This document shows positions 18,585 to 26,958 of a DNA stretch of 64,000 nucleotides, in pieces. Both the position numbers and the translations under genes were made by a program. The notes below the pieces were generated by a model that saw only the letters and a program-made list of their open reading frames with translations, did no database searches and was not told the origin of the DNA. The DNA is from Sinorhizobium sp. B11. GTDB taxonomy: Bacteria > Pseudomonadota > Alphaproteobacteria > Rhizobiales > Rhizobiaceae. The stretch is from positions 2,852,001 through 2,916,000 of the forward strand of contig CP091034.1 of NCBI GenBank assembly GCA_039725955.1, in the 5' to 3' direction. Numbering within the stretch: the first letter of the stretch is position 1; each line of letters begins with the position of its first letter.

Positions 18585-19790
18585 TCACGCTTCTGCCGAG
18601 AGAACGGCGACGCCTTCGCCGCGCTGATGTCCAACTGTCGTTACGACGGCAGCCTTCGTAGCTGATTTCATCGGTGCCTCGTGCGCGGCATCGAAAGGCG
18701 GAACCTTGGCCTTGGCATCGATGGCAAGCGCTGCGAGTCCCAGACCGAGCGTGAACTGCGCCTCGAGCGTGTGACCGGAAACGCCGCCGAAGCCGCGGAT
18801 CGCGGCGCCCGGAAGCTGATGCTCGAGCACTGCCTTTTCGCGGGCAGCAAGCTCATGCATGCCGGTCGAGCCGGAGAAAACCGCCGTGCTCTCGGCCGGC
18901 AGATCAGCGGCAGGCTTCAGCAGCCGCTCCATGCGCACTTCGAAATTGCCCCCGGCGCGATTGCCGCGATCGCCTTCGACGGCACCAATCGCTGCATAGA
19001 TATGCGCGCCGCGCTCTTCTGCATGTTTGCGCGATTCCAGCACCAGGAAGGCGCCGGCGGAACCCAGGATTATGCCACCGCCCTCAAGGCCGGTGCGCGA
19101 CCAGAGCGGCGCCCAGTCGCCGCGCGTATTGGCGCCGATCGATTCGGTCAGCAGGATCATGTCCTGACGCTCGGCAGCAAAGGCGGCGCCGACGAGCGCA
19201 TGGGTGGATTCGCCCGACTTGATGCGCCAGAAGGCCGTCTCGACGGCGGAAACGCCGGATGCTTCCTCACCCATGAAGGTGCGCGAGGAGCCGGTGACCT
19301 TGTGAACGATGGAAATATTGCCCGCCAGCAGGTTGGAAAGCTGCGCCAGGAACAGCGTCGGGCGCAGCTCCGTCGTCAGCTTCTCGTTGAGCAGCAGCTC
19401 GCGGTCGTTGCGCTTCAGGCCCTCGTCGACGATCAGCGTATCGACATTGATGTCGCGTTCGCCGCCGCCGGCTGCAACGATCATGTCCATCGTGCCGCAG
19501 GCTTCGAGATCATCCTTGAAGCCCGCATCGTCGAGCGCCAGACCGGCCGCAAAAACGCCGATGCGCTGCCAGTTTTCCATCTGGCGCTGGTCGCCGCGCT
19601 TGGCGATCTGCTGCGACCAGTCGATCTCAGGCAGCGGATGGACCGGATAAGGCTTGAACTTCTCGGTTTCGACAATGGTCGCGGGCGCGGCATCGGCCGT
19701 CAGCAGCGCAATATGCGCATCCTTGCCGACGCCTTGACAGGTTACGATGCCGACACCGGTGATGACGACGTCATTGGCGGCCTTGCTCAT
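18585..19790 (-). CDS. fabF2XL: Beta-ketoacyl-ACP synthase-like FabF2XL, lacking the catalytic Cys
   Basis: 401 residues with the ketoacyl synthase fold (VVITGVGIVTCQGVGKDAHI at the N-terminus, GVSGHTLEAQF near the C-terminus). Where FabF1XL has ACASGV this protein has GEEASGV, so the nucleophilic Cys is replaced by Glu. The NAHGTST His region is replaced by SGSTGMH. Only the final His (SGHT) remains. This pattern resembles chain-length factors, which carry Gln at the Cys position. It starts immediately after the fabZXL stop. A structural or decarboxylating partner role for FabF1XL is inferred. Confidence 0.88.
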   Translation of the reverse strand: MSKAANDVVITGVGIVTCQGVGKDAHIALLTADAAPATIVETEKFKPYPVHPLPEIDWSQQIAKRGDQRQMENWQRIGVFAAGLALDDAGFKDDLEACGTMDMIVAAGGGERDINVDTLIVDEGLKRNDRELLLNEKLTTELRPTLFLAQLSNLLAGNISIVHKVTGSSRTFMGEEASGVSAVETAFWRIKSGESTHALVGAAFAAERQDMILLTESIGANTRGDWAPLWSRTGLEGGGIILGSAGAFLVLESRKHAEERGAHIYAAIGAVEGDRGNRAGGNFEVRMERLLKPAADLPAESTAVFSGSTGMHELAAREKAVLEHQLPGAAIRGFGGVSGHTLEAQFTLGLGLAALAIDAKAKVPPFDAAHEAPMKSATKAAVVTTVGHQRGEGVAVLSAEA

Positions 19791-20285
19791 CTATTCACTC
19801 CCCTGGGCTTTCGCCCGCTGCGCAGCGATGGCGTCCATCAGGCCCACTTCGCCGGCACGTTTCTTGACGATATCACCGAGCGGAATTTCGCTGAACGGCA
19901 TGGTGCGCAGCTTGAGCTGCGCGTCGCAGACCTTCTTGCCGCCGCTGGTGATCTTTGCCTTGGTGACGGCAAAACCGGAGCCGTCATGTTCGAGGAAAGC
20001 CTCGATGTCGAGCACCGCTTCCGGCTCGACGAAGGTGCGCATCTTGGCGCCATCGACCGACATCAGGAAGGGCATGGACGTAAAATCGGTGGCGGCAAGC
20101 ACCAGCATGCCGGAAGCCTGCGCCATGGTTTCGATGAGAAGCACACCGGGAACGAGCGGCATGCCCGGGAAATGCCCTTCGAAAACGGGGCTCTTGGCCG
20201 GCACGACCGAGCGCGCAACGAGCGTGCGCTTCTCAAGGTCCACCGCCTCGACGCGGTCAATCATCTGGAAATATTCCAGCAGCAT
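19791..20285 (-). CDS. fabZXL: 3-hydroxyacyl-ACP dehydratase FabZXL
   Basis: 164 residues of the hot-dog fold. The FabZ active-site block GHFPGMPLVPGVLLIETMAQ supplies the catalytic His and Glu. It dehydrates 3-hydroxyacyl-AcpXL during synthesis of the C28 chain. It is second in the cluster, after acpXL and a hairpin, and its stop is adjacent to the fabF2XL start. Confidence 0.9.
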   Translation of the reverse strand: MLLEYFQMIDRVEAVDLEKRTLVARSVVPAKSPVFEGHFPGMPLVPGVLLIETMAQASGMLVLAATDFTSMPFLMSVDGAKMRTFVEPEAVLDIEAFLEHDGSGFAVTKAKITSGGKKVCDAQLKLRTMPFSEIPLGDIVKKRAGEVGLMDAIAAQRAKAQGSE

Positions 20286-20337
20286 CAGACTTCTCCGGCG
20301 CGACGCGCAAAAGCCCGTCGGAAGGCCTACTTAGGAA

Positions 20338-20375
20338 CAAAATCGCCCGGCCGCCATATCAATGGCGGCAGGGCG
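20338..20375 (-). terminator. Attenuator or terminator between acpXL and fabZXL
   Basis: On the minus strand CGCCC-T-GCCGCCAT pairs with ATGGCGGC-C-GGGCG around a TGAT loop, followed by ATTTTGTT. It lies 25 bp after the acpXL stop. It probably terminates most transcripts, making the carrier protein in excess, with read-through into the enzymes. Confidence 0.65.
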
Positions 20376-20400
20376 TGAAAAAAAACCTGATGACTTGGCG

Positions 20401-20679
20401 TCAAGCCTTGGCGGCGCGCAGTTCGTCGATCTTGGCACAGAGGTTCTTCAGCACGAAGTATTCTTCGGTGGAAACCTTGCCTTCATTGACTTCCTGCGTC
20501 CACTTCTCGAGCGGAATCTTGATGCCGAATTCCTTGTCGATGGCGAAAACGATATCGAGGAAGTCGAGGCTGTCGATACCGAGGTCGTCGATCGTGTGGC
20601 TCTCCGGCGTGATCGTTGCGCGGTCGATCTCGCTGGTTTCAGCAATGATGTCGGCAACTTTATCGAATGTAGCGGTCAC
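20401..20679 (-). CDS. acpXL: Specialised acyl carrier protein AcpXL
   Basis: 92 residues from a GTG at 20679 with AGAGG eight bases upstream, matching the known length of AcpXL. The phosphopantetheine Ser is in DLGIDSLDFLDI. The sequence EVNEGKVSTEEYFVLKNLCAKIDEL is highly characteristic of rhizobial AcpXL rather than the housekeeping AcpP. It carries the growing very-long-chain hydroxy fatty acid destined for lipid A. It is the first gene of the cluster; its promoter should lie in 20680-20786. Confidence 0.96.
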   Translation of the reverse strand: MTATFDKVADIIAETSEIDRATITPESHTIDDLGIDSLDFLDIVFAIDKEFGIKIPLEKWTQEVNEGKVSTEEYFVLKNLCAKIDELRAAKA

Positions 20680-20786
20680 TCGCTCTACCTCTTGGGAAAT
20701 GAAGATTCCCCTCCTCATAGGCAAATCCATTTCAAAAGCCAATGCTTTCGTCCCGGTTGCAAGCCAATTTGACGAACAGGTGTTGC

Positions 20787-22151
20787 TTAAACAGCAATGG
20801 AATGGCGCCCTTTGCCCTCGGCGAGATAGGCATCGAACCATGAAGCGACCACCCGGCTAAGGACTTTTCCGCTCTCCGTGATGCAAAAGCAGTCCGTCTC
20901 GACGGCACAAAGACCGTCCTGATCCATGGCTGCAACGCGCCGCGCCTTCGATATCAGCGGCTCGGCCGCAGCACCGAATTTCTGCCTGAGATCACGGAAG
21001 GAAAAGCGGAAATCACACATCAGCCGCTCAATCACATGGCCCCGCAGCCGGTCATCGTCGGAAAGCGCAATGCCGCGCACCACGGCAAGCCCGCCGGCGT
21101 CGGCCATGCGCTGATACTCGCCCGTCGCGGGTATGTTCTGCACGTAACCCTGCGGCAATCGCCCGATCGAGGATGCGCCGAGCCCGATCAATACCGGCGC
21201 CTTGTCCTCCGTATAACCCTGAAAATTGCGGTGCAGGCGCCCCTGCCGGGCTGCAACCGCCAGCCCGTCGTCAATCTTGGCGAAATGGTCGATGCCGACG
21301 GGCTGGTAGCCTGCCGCGCGTAGCATTGCGGCGGCATGCGACATCTGCCGGAAGCGTTCGGCCGCATCGGGCAAGGCCTCCTCTGCGATCATCGTCTGGT
21401 GCTTCTTCATCCACGGTACATGGGCATAGCCGAAGAGCGCGATCCGGTCCGGGTCGAGTGTCAGGATATCGGAGACGGTGCGCTCAAGGCTTTTGAGCGT
21501 CTGGTGCGGCAACCCGTAGAGCAGGTCGCAATTGACGGAGCGAACGCCCCTCGCCCTAACGGCATCGACGACATCCTTGGTCTGCTCGAATGTCTGCAGC
21601 CGGTTGACCGCCTGCTGCACGACGGGATCGAAATCCTGCACGCCGAGGCTTGCCCGCGTCAGGCCGACCTCCGAGAGCGCCTCGTAGCGCGCCTCGTCGA
21701 GATCGTTCGGGTCCATCTCCACGCTGATGGAAGCATCCGCGTCGAACCGGAAGCGTGCCTTCAGATGGCCGACGAGGTCGATCATATCCTCGGGCTTCAG
21801 CATGGTGGGCGAGCCGCCGCCCAGATGCAGCGCGGTGATGCGCGCCTCGGGGATCAGTTGCGCCACCATGTCGATCTCGCTCTTCAGCGAGCGCAGATAG
21901 GCGGCAATCGGCTCGTAGCGCAGCGTCTGCTTCGTATGGCAGGCGCAGAACCAGCAGAGCCGGTCGCAATAGGGAATATGCACGTAGAGCGAAACCGCGG
22001 TGCCGGGCGCAATCTCGTCCAGCCACAGCGCATATTCGCCGGCTCCTATACTTGCGTTCAATTGCGGCGCTGTCGGATAGCTCGTATAGCGCGGAACAGG
22101 ACCGGAATATTTCTTCAGCAGATCTGTTTTCAAGGCCGGAATTTCCTTCAC
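20787..22151 (-). CDS. hemN: Oxygen-independent coproporphyrinogen III dehydrogenase
   Basis: 454 residues, close to the family length. The radical-SAM cysteines lie in IPYCDRLCWFCACH (CX3CX2C), followed by the LHLGGGSPTML and VQDFDPVVQQAVNR blocks. It decarboxylates coproporphyrinogen III to protoporphyrinogen IX without oxygen, so heme can be made under the microaerobic conditions of nodules. The GTG start has AGGGG seven bases upstream. It diverges from fnrN across two anaeroboxes (22192 and 22224), which indicates FnrN control. Confidence 0.95.
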   Translation of the reverse strand: MKEIPALKTDLLKKYSGPVPRYTSYPTAPQLNASIGAGEYALWLDEIAPGTAVSLYVHIPYCDRLCWFCACHTKQTLRYEPIAAYLRSLKSEIDMVAQLIPEARITALHLGGGSPTMLKPEDMIDLVGHLKARFRFDADASISVEMDPNDLDEARYEALSEVGLTRASLGVQDFDPVVQQAVNRLQTFEQTKDVVDAVRARGVRSVNCDLLYGLPHQTLKSLERTVSDILTLDPDRIALFGYAHVPWMKKHQTMIAEEALPDAAERFRQMSHAAAMLRAAGYQPVGIDHFAKIDDGLAVAARQGRLHRNFQGYTEDKAPVLIGLGASSIGRLPQGYVQNIPATGEYQRMADAGGLAVVRGIALSDDDRLRGHVIERLMCDFRFSFRDLRQKFGAAAEPLISKARRVAAMDQDGLCAVETDCFCITESGKVLSRVVASWFDAYLAEGKGRHSIAV

Positions 22152-22191
22152 GGATGTTCCCCTTCAAATAAACCTGCTGAAAAAGGAAACT

Positions 22192-22205
22192 TTGACATGG
22201 ATCAA
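22192..22205. promoter_or_regulatory. Anaerobox 1 (FnrN/FNR-type site)
   Basis: TTGACATGGATCAA matches TTGAY-N4-RTCAA exactly. It is the site nearer hemN, 41 bp upstream of the hemN start codon. Confidence 0.88.
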
Positions 22206-22223
22206 ATCGGATCCGTGGCGGAA

Positions 22224-22237
22224 TTGATAAAGATCAA
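22224..22237. promoter_or_regulatory. Anaerobox 2 (FnrN/FNR-type site)
   Basis: TTGATAAAGATCAA is a perfect TTGAT-N4-ATCAA palindrome. Its centre is 32 bp from that of anaerobox 1 and it lies 88 bp before the fnrN start codon. Two such sites are known to autoregulate fnrN in R. leguminosarum. Confidence 0.9.
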
Positions 22238-22324
22238 GACGTAACCGCAAGAAATCGGGATAGATGACCAGCGGGCCAAGGCGTATCACGAACGCAGGCC
22301 GAATGGTCGGATCGGGGCATCGAC

Positions 22325-23047
22325 ATGGATATCGCGCGCAGTGAAGATCCAGACATAAGCATTCCCGCAGCGTGCCGCGTCTGCGAGGCACGCCACGGCG
22401 TCGTCTGCAGCGCGCTGACGACCGCACAGCTTCGCGAACTCTGCAAGCATTCGATGCGCCGCAAGATCGATGCAGGCAGCGAGATCGTCGCCCAAGGTGA
22501 GGAAGTTTCGTCCTATTCCAACATCATGAATGGCGTGGTGAAGCTCTGCAAGGTGATGCCCGATGGCCGCCAGCAGATCGTCGGCCTGCAATTCGCGCCC
22601 GATTTCATCGGTCGCCCCTTCCTGCCGGAAAGCACGCTGTCAGCCGAAGCGGCCACGCCGGCGGAAATCTGCGTCTTTCCCCGCCGCCTGCTCGATCGCA
22701 TGATCACGGATACGCCGGAACTGCAGCATAACCTGCACGCCCAGGCGCTGAAGGAGCTCGATGCTGCGCGGGAATGGATGCTGACACTCGGCCGCCGCAC
22801 GGCCCAGGAAAAGGTCGCAAGCCTTCTCTATCTCATCGCCACGCATGCGGAGCCGGAAACGACCTGCAGCACGGCTTTCGATCTGCCGCTCTCACGCGCC
22901 GAAATCGCCGATTTCCTGGGGCTGACGATCGAAACCGTCAGCCGCCAGATGACGAAGCTGCGCAAGCAGGGCGTCATCCGCATCGAAAACAACCGGCATA
23001 TCACCGTTCCCGATATGGACGAGCTGGAGCGTCTGATCACTGCGTGA
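22325..23047 (+). CDS. fnrN: Oxygen-responsive Crp/Fnr regulator FnrN
   Basis: 240 residues. The N-terminal cysteines CRVCEARHGVVC plus a central Cys (KLCKVMPDG) are the iron-sulfur ligands of active FNR-type sensors. A cyclic-nucleotide-like beta-roll follows, and the recognition helix ETVSRQMTKLRKQGVI is FNR-like (E-SR). FnrN activates fixNOQP-type oxidase, hemN and related genes at low oxygen. It is divergent from hemN with two anaeroboxes between, consistent with feedback on its own promoter. The ribosome-binding site is weak (GGGG ten bases from the ATG). Confidence 0.94.
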   Translation: MDIARSEDPDISIPAACRVCEARHGVVCSALTTAQLRELCKHSMRRKIDAGSEIVAQGEEVSSYSNIMNGVVKLCKVMPDGRQQIVGLQFAPDFIGRPFLPESTLSAEAATPAEICVFPRRLLDRMITDTPELQHNLHAQALKELDAAREWMLTLGRRTAQEKVASLLYLIATHAEPETTCSTAFDLPLSRAEIADFLGLTIETVSRQMTKLRKQGVIRIENNRHITVPDMDELERLITA

Positions 23048-23052
23048 TGTGA

Positions 23053-23481
23053 TTACCGCGTGATGACCACGCGCGTATTGGCGAGACCGTTTTCCCGCGT
23101 CATCGAGAAGAACTCGGCCGCATTGGCAGGATCGAGGCGCACGCAGCCATGCGAGGCCGGTGTGCCAAGCCGCTTGCGCTCGAAGGTGGCGTGAACGGCA
23201 TAACCGCCGTTGAAGAACACGGCGAACGGCATCGGCGCATTGTCGTATTTCTTCGAGCGGTGATCGCGCGACAGCCACTTGGCGCTCCACGAACCCGTCG
23301 GCGTGGAATAACCCTTGCGCGCGGTGGAAACCTTCCAGCGATACTTCACCCAACCATTCTCGGTAACGGTCATCGTCTGCTTGCTGAGGCTGACATTGGC
23401 AACCAGCGTTGCTGCCTCAGCCGCAACGGGAGAAAATTGCAATAACAATACTGCGGTCGCCGCCGCCAAAAACGTCTTCAT
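23053..23481 (-). CDS. Periplasmic L,D-transpeptidase (YkuD domain)
   Basis: 142 residues. MKTFLAAATAVLLLQFSPVA plus AEAA is a signal peptide. The YkuD domain fills the rest, with the catalytic pair in the HATFERKRLGTPASHGCVRL block (His and Cys of SHGCVRL). Such enzymes make 3-3 cross-links in peptidoglycan or attach proteins to it; rhizobia carry many paralogues, so the precise role is open. It is convergent with fnrN, 5 bp between stops. Confidence 0.88.
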   Translation of the reverse strand: MKTFLAAATAVLLLQFSPVAAEAATLVANVSLSKQTMTVTENGWVKYRWKVSTARKGYSTPTGSWSAKWLSRDHRSKKYDNAPMPFAVFFNGGYAVHATFERKRLGTPASHGCVRLDPANAAEFFSMTRENGLANTRVVITR

Positions 23482-23617
23482 GGTCGTCCCTCTATCGAAC
23501 CTTTAAAGGCTTTTTTCTGCCTAACGAGGGAGAGACTACGACAATACTTCCTATTTTGCTTTAACTCGAATGGTAATCACATTTTTAACAAGGATGGCTA
23601 TTTGGCGGCACTCCGCC

Positions 23618-25126
23618 TTACTCCGGAAACCCGGCCTTGCGGTATCCATCGACGAAATGCGCCAGGGTCGCCGCGTCCCGGAACGGTTCCGTCGCCGCCC
23701 AATGGCTGATCGAAAATTGCGGGTTTGCAACGAGGAAGAGTTCTGCTTCGCTGCGCGCTTCGTCCAGCCGGCCGAGCTGCGCAAGGCCTGCAGCCAGGAA
23801 ACGGCGTGAGCTCGTGCGATAGGTCTCGTCGCGCCGCAGCGTCTCGACCACTGCTTCATAGTCGCGGGCGGCATATTGCGCCTGACCGAGCGTCAGATAA
23901 TACCAGCTGGCCGGAAACGGGTTCAGCCGGAAGGCCTTGCCGATCTGTTCGAGACCTTCCTCGATCCGCCCGGCGAGAACGGAAATGTCCGACAGCGCCG
24001 CCCATGTGTCGGCCTCGTTCGGGTCGAGTTCGATCGCCTTTTCGAACTCCGCATCCGCCTCCGTAAAACTCCGCTCATAGGCAAGGAGATAGGCAAGCAC
24101 CCAGCGGCAGCCGGCATCGTTGGCATCGAGCGCCACCGCCTTGCGCGCCAGTTCCAGCGCCCTGCCGCGATCGGCCTTGGTCGGACCGCCGCTATGCACC
24201 CATCCCATCCAGTGGTTCAGCGCAAGCCAGCGATGCGCCTCGGCATAATCAGGATCGAGCGCAATCGCCCGCGTCAGCATCAGCTGCGTTTCCCGCGCAG
24301 TTTGCGGCGCATCGTCCATCAGCGTGCGCGCCCGCACGCAGAGATCATAGGCCTCCAGATTCTTCGGCCGATTGCGTGGCGGCAGAGGGCGCAGCCTGCC
24401 AAGCAGCGCTTCGACGATCTTGCCGGTGACTTCGTCCTGAACTGCAAATATATCCTCAAGGCTGCGATCGAAACGCTCCGCCCAGAGATGATCGCCGCTT
24501 TCGGCATCGACGAGCCGGGCATTGATACGCACGCGCCCGGCGGCCCGTCTGGCGCTTCCGTCGAGCAGATAGCGCACGCCGAGTTCGCCTGCGATATCAC
24601 GCACATCCATCGCCCTTCCCTTGTAGGCGAAGCTCGAATTGCGGGCGATGACGAAGAGATCGGAAGTCCGGGAAAGATCAGTGATCAGGTCTTCGGTCAG
24701 CCCATCCGCAAAATCTTCCTGCTCCGGATCGCCGCTGACGGTGACAAAGGGCAGAACGGCAATCGAGGGTTTGTCCGGCAGCGCCAAATGCTTCCGCTTC
24801 TCGCCGCCAAGCTGTCTTATACTGCCGGTGAAGCGGTAGCCGATGCGCGGAACCGTCGAGATCCATTCGCCGCCATCCGCGGCAGGCCCCAGAAGCTTGC
24901 GTAGCTGCGCGATCTGGACGGTGAGATTGCCCTCCTCGACCGCCGTGTCAGGCCAGGCCGCGTCCATCAGCTCGTTCTTGGCCAGGATTTCGCCGGGCCT
25001 CCCGACAAATGCGGCAAGCAGCCTTACCCCGCGATGCCCGACCGCAACGGGATCTTCGTTCCGCAGAAGCGTTCCCGCCTCCGGATCAAGCACGAACGGA
25101 CCAAAGGCAAAACGCGCTCCCTGCAT
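23618..25126 (-). CDS. Winged-helix / TolB-like / TPR regulatory protein
   Basis: 502 residues from the ATG at 25126 (AGGA eight bases upstream); starts at 25135 or 25150 are possible. An OmpR-type winged helix (about 5-100, ending WISTVPRIGYRFTG) is followed by the TolB-like segment PSIAVLPFVTVSGDPEQEDF, FADGLTEDLITDLSR, and then TPR repeats (ALDPDYAEAHRWLALNHW, ELDPNEADTWAALSDISVLA). This architecture is common in Rhizobiales, sometimes fused to a cyclase domain, which is absent here. It likely binds DNA without a phosphorylated receiver. Target genes are unknown. Confidence 0.8.
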   Translation of the reverse strand: MQGARFAFGPFVLDPEAGTLLRNEDPVAVGHRGVRLLAAFVGRPGEILAKNELMDAAWPDTAVEEGNLTVQIAQLRKLLGPAADGGEWISTVPRIGYRFTGSIRQLGGEKRKHLALPDKPSIAVLPFVTVSGDPEQEDFADGLTEDLITDLSRTSDLFVIARNSSFAYKGRAMDVRDIAGELGVRYLLDGSARRAAGRVRINARLVDAESGDHLWAERFDRSLEDIFAVQDEVTGKIVEALLGRLRPLPPRNRPKNLEAYDLCVRARTLMDDAPQTARETQLMLTRAIALDPDYAEAHRWLALNHWMGWVHSGGPTKADRGRALELARKAVALDANDAGCRWVLAYLLAYERSFTEADAEFEKAIELDPNEADTWAALSDISVLAGRIEEGLEQIGKAFRLNPFPASWYYLTLGQAQYAARDYEAVVETLRRDETYRTSSRRFLAAGLAQLGRLDEARSEAELFLVANPQFSISHWAATEPFRDAATLAHFVDGYRKAGFPE

Positions 25127-25203
25127 GGCGCGCATCCTAGAGGCTTTCATGCCAGGTTGGAACCGCTCTGCCTGATGCCGATGCGACGACAGCAGGCAGT
25201 GCT

Positions 25204-26115
25204 TCAGCCCTGCCTGACGATGGCGCCGATCGCGTTGACGAGCAGGCGCGATGCGGTGAGCGCTGACAGGCCGTCAATATCGGCCGGAGGATAAAGCTCC
25301 ACGAGGTCGAAACCGGCGATGCGCGCCCGCCTGCCGAGCCCGGCAATCAGGTCGATCGCCTGCGTATAGGTGAGCCCACCCGGGCTGCGCGCCGCTACTC
25401 CCGGCATGATGCCAGGATCAAGGCCATCGCAATCGAGAGTGACGACGACCCGCGCGCCCTCGGGAATATGCTGCAAGGCAGCTTCGACACCGCCGGCATG
25501 AACCTCGCGCGCCGTGACGAAACGGCTGCCATAGCTTAGTGCGGCTTCGATCTCGCTCGGCCGCGCACTGCCGACGCCACGCATGCCGACCTGGACGATG
25601 CCGGCGACATGCGGCATCTCGCTGACCCGTCGCATCGGGTTCGAATAGCCATGGCGCTCGCCATGAAGTTCGTCGCGCCAATCGATATGGGCATCGATCT
25701 GCAAGACCCAGACAGGCCCGTGATCCGCAAAGCCCGCAAGGAAGGGAATGGGCACGGAATCATCGCCGCCGAGCAGGATCGGCACGGCCGGCAATGCCAG
25801 GATCTCACGCGTCTTCGCCTCGATCCGTCCCCGGTTGCCGGCATTGTCATGCATGATGGTCTCGATGTTGCCGGCGTCCACGCAGGAGACCGGCCCGCCG
25901 CCAAAGAGCGGACCGCCGAGATCGAAATCCCAGTGCTCGACGAGACCGGCATCCTCCCGGCTCGCGGCGCGGATGGCGGCGGCCGCGAGCGCATAGCCGC
26001 TGCTGTCCTTGCCGGGATAGGTGCTGCCGTGCGCGGCCGAGAAGATCACCGCATGCGGCGTGCGGCCATCGGCGAAGCGATCGGGAAGACCAAGAAAGGA
26101 AGATGGGGCCGTCAT
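25204..26115 (-). CDS. Agmatinase/arginase-family ureohydrolase
   Basis: 303 residues. The dinuclear manganese ligands are visible in LLGGDDSVPIPFLAGF, LQIDAHIDWRDELHG and VTLDCDGLDPGIMPG. GGL-TYTQAIDLIAG and the C-terminal ELYPPADIDGLSA follow. It should hydrolyse a guanidino compound such as agmatine or a relative to urea plus an amine. Arginase, agmatinase and guanidinobutyrase cannot be told apart safely by eye. AGGAC precedes the ATG. It appears monocistronic. Confidence 0.85.
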   Translation of the reverse strand: MTAPSSFLGLPDRFADGRTPHAVIFSAAHGSTYPGKDSSGYALAAAAIRAASREDAGLVEHWDFDLGGPLFGGGPVSCVDAGNIETIMHDNAGNRGRIEAKTREILALPAVPILLGGDDSVPIPFLAGFADHGPVWVLQIDAHIDWRDELHGERHGYSNPMRRVSEMPHVAGIVQVGMRGVGSARPSEIEAALSYGSRFVTAREVHAGGVEAALQHIPEGARVVVTLDCDGLDPGIMPGVAARSPGGLTYTQAIDLIAGLGRRARIAGFDLVELYPPADIDGLSALTASRLLVNAIGAIVRQG

Positions 26116-26134
26116 GTCCTGATGTCCTGATGCG

Positions 26135-26590
26135 TCATGCCGATAGTCTCGTATCCGTTGCCAGGAAGTCCTCCAGCGATTTCAGCAGCGACGTCCATCC
26201 GTGTTTGCGGCCGTCTGCGCCGTCACTCGGAGGAATGACACACATCTGTTCGGTATATGTCATCCGGGTGCCGCCGCCGTGATCTGCAAATATGACTGTG
26301 GCAAGCGACACCGTGTGAACCCTCCCATTCAGCGCCATCGAATAGGCAAAGACGATCCGTTCACGGTCCTTGATCTCGAAATACCGCGTTTCGTTGGTGT
26401 GCGTGCCCATATCCGAGACATGCGTGAGATGCTCGGCCCCGCCGGGCCAGAATTCCAGTTTGGTCATCCCGTTGCCGAACCACGCTTTCTTCTTCTCGAT
26501 CAGCGCCCAGGCGGACCAGACATGGTCGCGGCAATTCGGCAGGACGCGCTCGATTACTATCGTTTCGTGAACTTGTTCCGGACTCGTCAT
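26135..26590 (-). CDS. SRPBCC/AHSA1-family protein paired with ArsR regulator
   Basis: 151 residues from the ATG at 26590, with AGGAG seven bases upstream that overlaps the end of the ArsR-type gene. IVIERVLPNCRDHVWSAWAL, WFGNGMTKLEFWPGGAEHLT and the C-terminal helix GWTSLLKSLEDFL match the AHSA1/SRPBCC fold. It is co-transcribed with the regulator, a pairing very common in proteobacteria. The ligand or function of these pairs is generally unknown. Confidence 0.82.
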   Translation of the reverse strand: MTSPEQVHETIVIERVLPNCRDHVWSAWALIEKKKAWFGNGMTKLEFWPGGAEHLTHVSDMGTHTNETRYFEIKDRERIVFAYSMALNGRVHTVSLATVIFADHGGGTRMTYTEQMCVIPPSDGADGRKHGWTSLLKSLEDFLATDTRLSA

Positions 26591-26591
26591 T

Positions 26592-26918
26592 TCATTGCTC
26601 CTGATTAAGAAACGTGGCCAGGCGATCGAAGCGATCCTCCAAGGCCCGGCGATGTGTGTGCACCCATGACTCGACCCAACCCAGTGCATCCGGCGAAAGA
26701 CTGACGGTCCGAACCCTGCCCGATTTGACGGATGTTACAAGCTCGGCCTCTTCGAGAACCCGCAGGTGCTTGAGAAAGGAAGGGCGTGCGAGATCAAAGG
26801 GTTCGGACAGTTCGGAGACCGACGCAGGGCCCCTCACGAGCCTTTCGACGACCGCGAGCCGCGTGGGATCGGAGAGAGCGCCAAAGATACGGGGCAAGTC
26901 TGGTTGATACGTAGCCAT
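26592..26918 (-). CDS. ArsR-family transcriptional regulator
   Basis: 108 residues from the ATG at 26918. The winged helix is LPRIFGALSDPTRLAVVERL, SVSELSEPFDLARPSFLKHL, VLEEAELVTSVKSGRVRTV. No CVC-type metal-binding motif is seen, so it is the non-metal group usually paired with SRPBCC genes. The start codon lies inside a perfect 16 bp palindrome, and a near copy lies 49 bp upstream, indicating autorepression. A TTG at 26966 within the upstream copy would give a longer protein that repeats MATY; I think it unlikely. Confidence 0.88.
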   Translation of the reverse strand: MATYQPDLPRIFGALSDPTRLAVVERLVRGPASVSELSEPFDLARPSFLKHLRVLEEAELVTSVKSGRVRTVSLSPDALGWVESWVHTHRRALEDRFDRLATFLNQEQ

Positions 26919-26926
26919 ATGGCTAC
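26911..26926. promoter_or_regulatory. Operator 1 of the ArsR-type regulator, overlapping its start codon
   Basis: GTAGCCATATGGCTAC is a perfect palindrome whose ATG is the predicted start codon. With flanking bases it reads as the half-site GGTAGCCA on the transcribed strand, shared with operator 2. Confidence 0.65.
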
Positions 26927-26958
26927 CTAAGCATGGGGCGGCCTCGCTGTCAATATAG

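Noticed and set aside
18681..20378. 565-codon + strand open frame across fabF2XL and fabZXL
   Set aside because: It is antisense to three clear genes and its residues (Arg/Gly/Ala/His-rich) match no fold.
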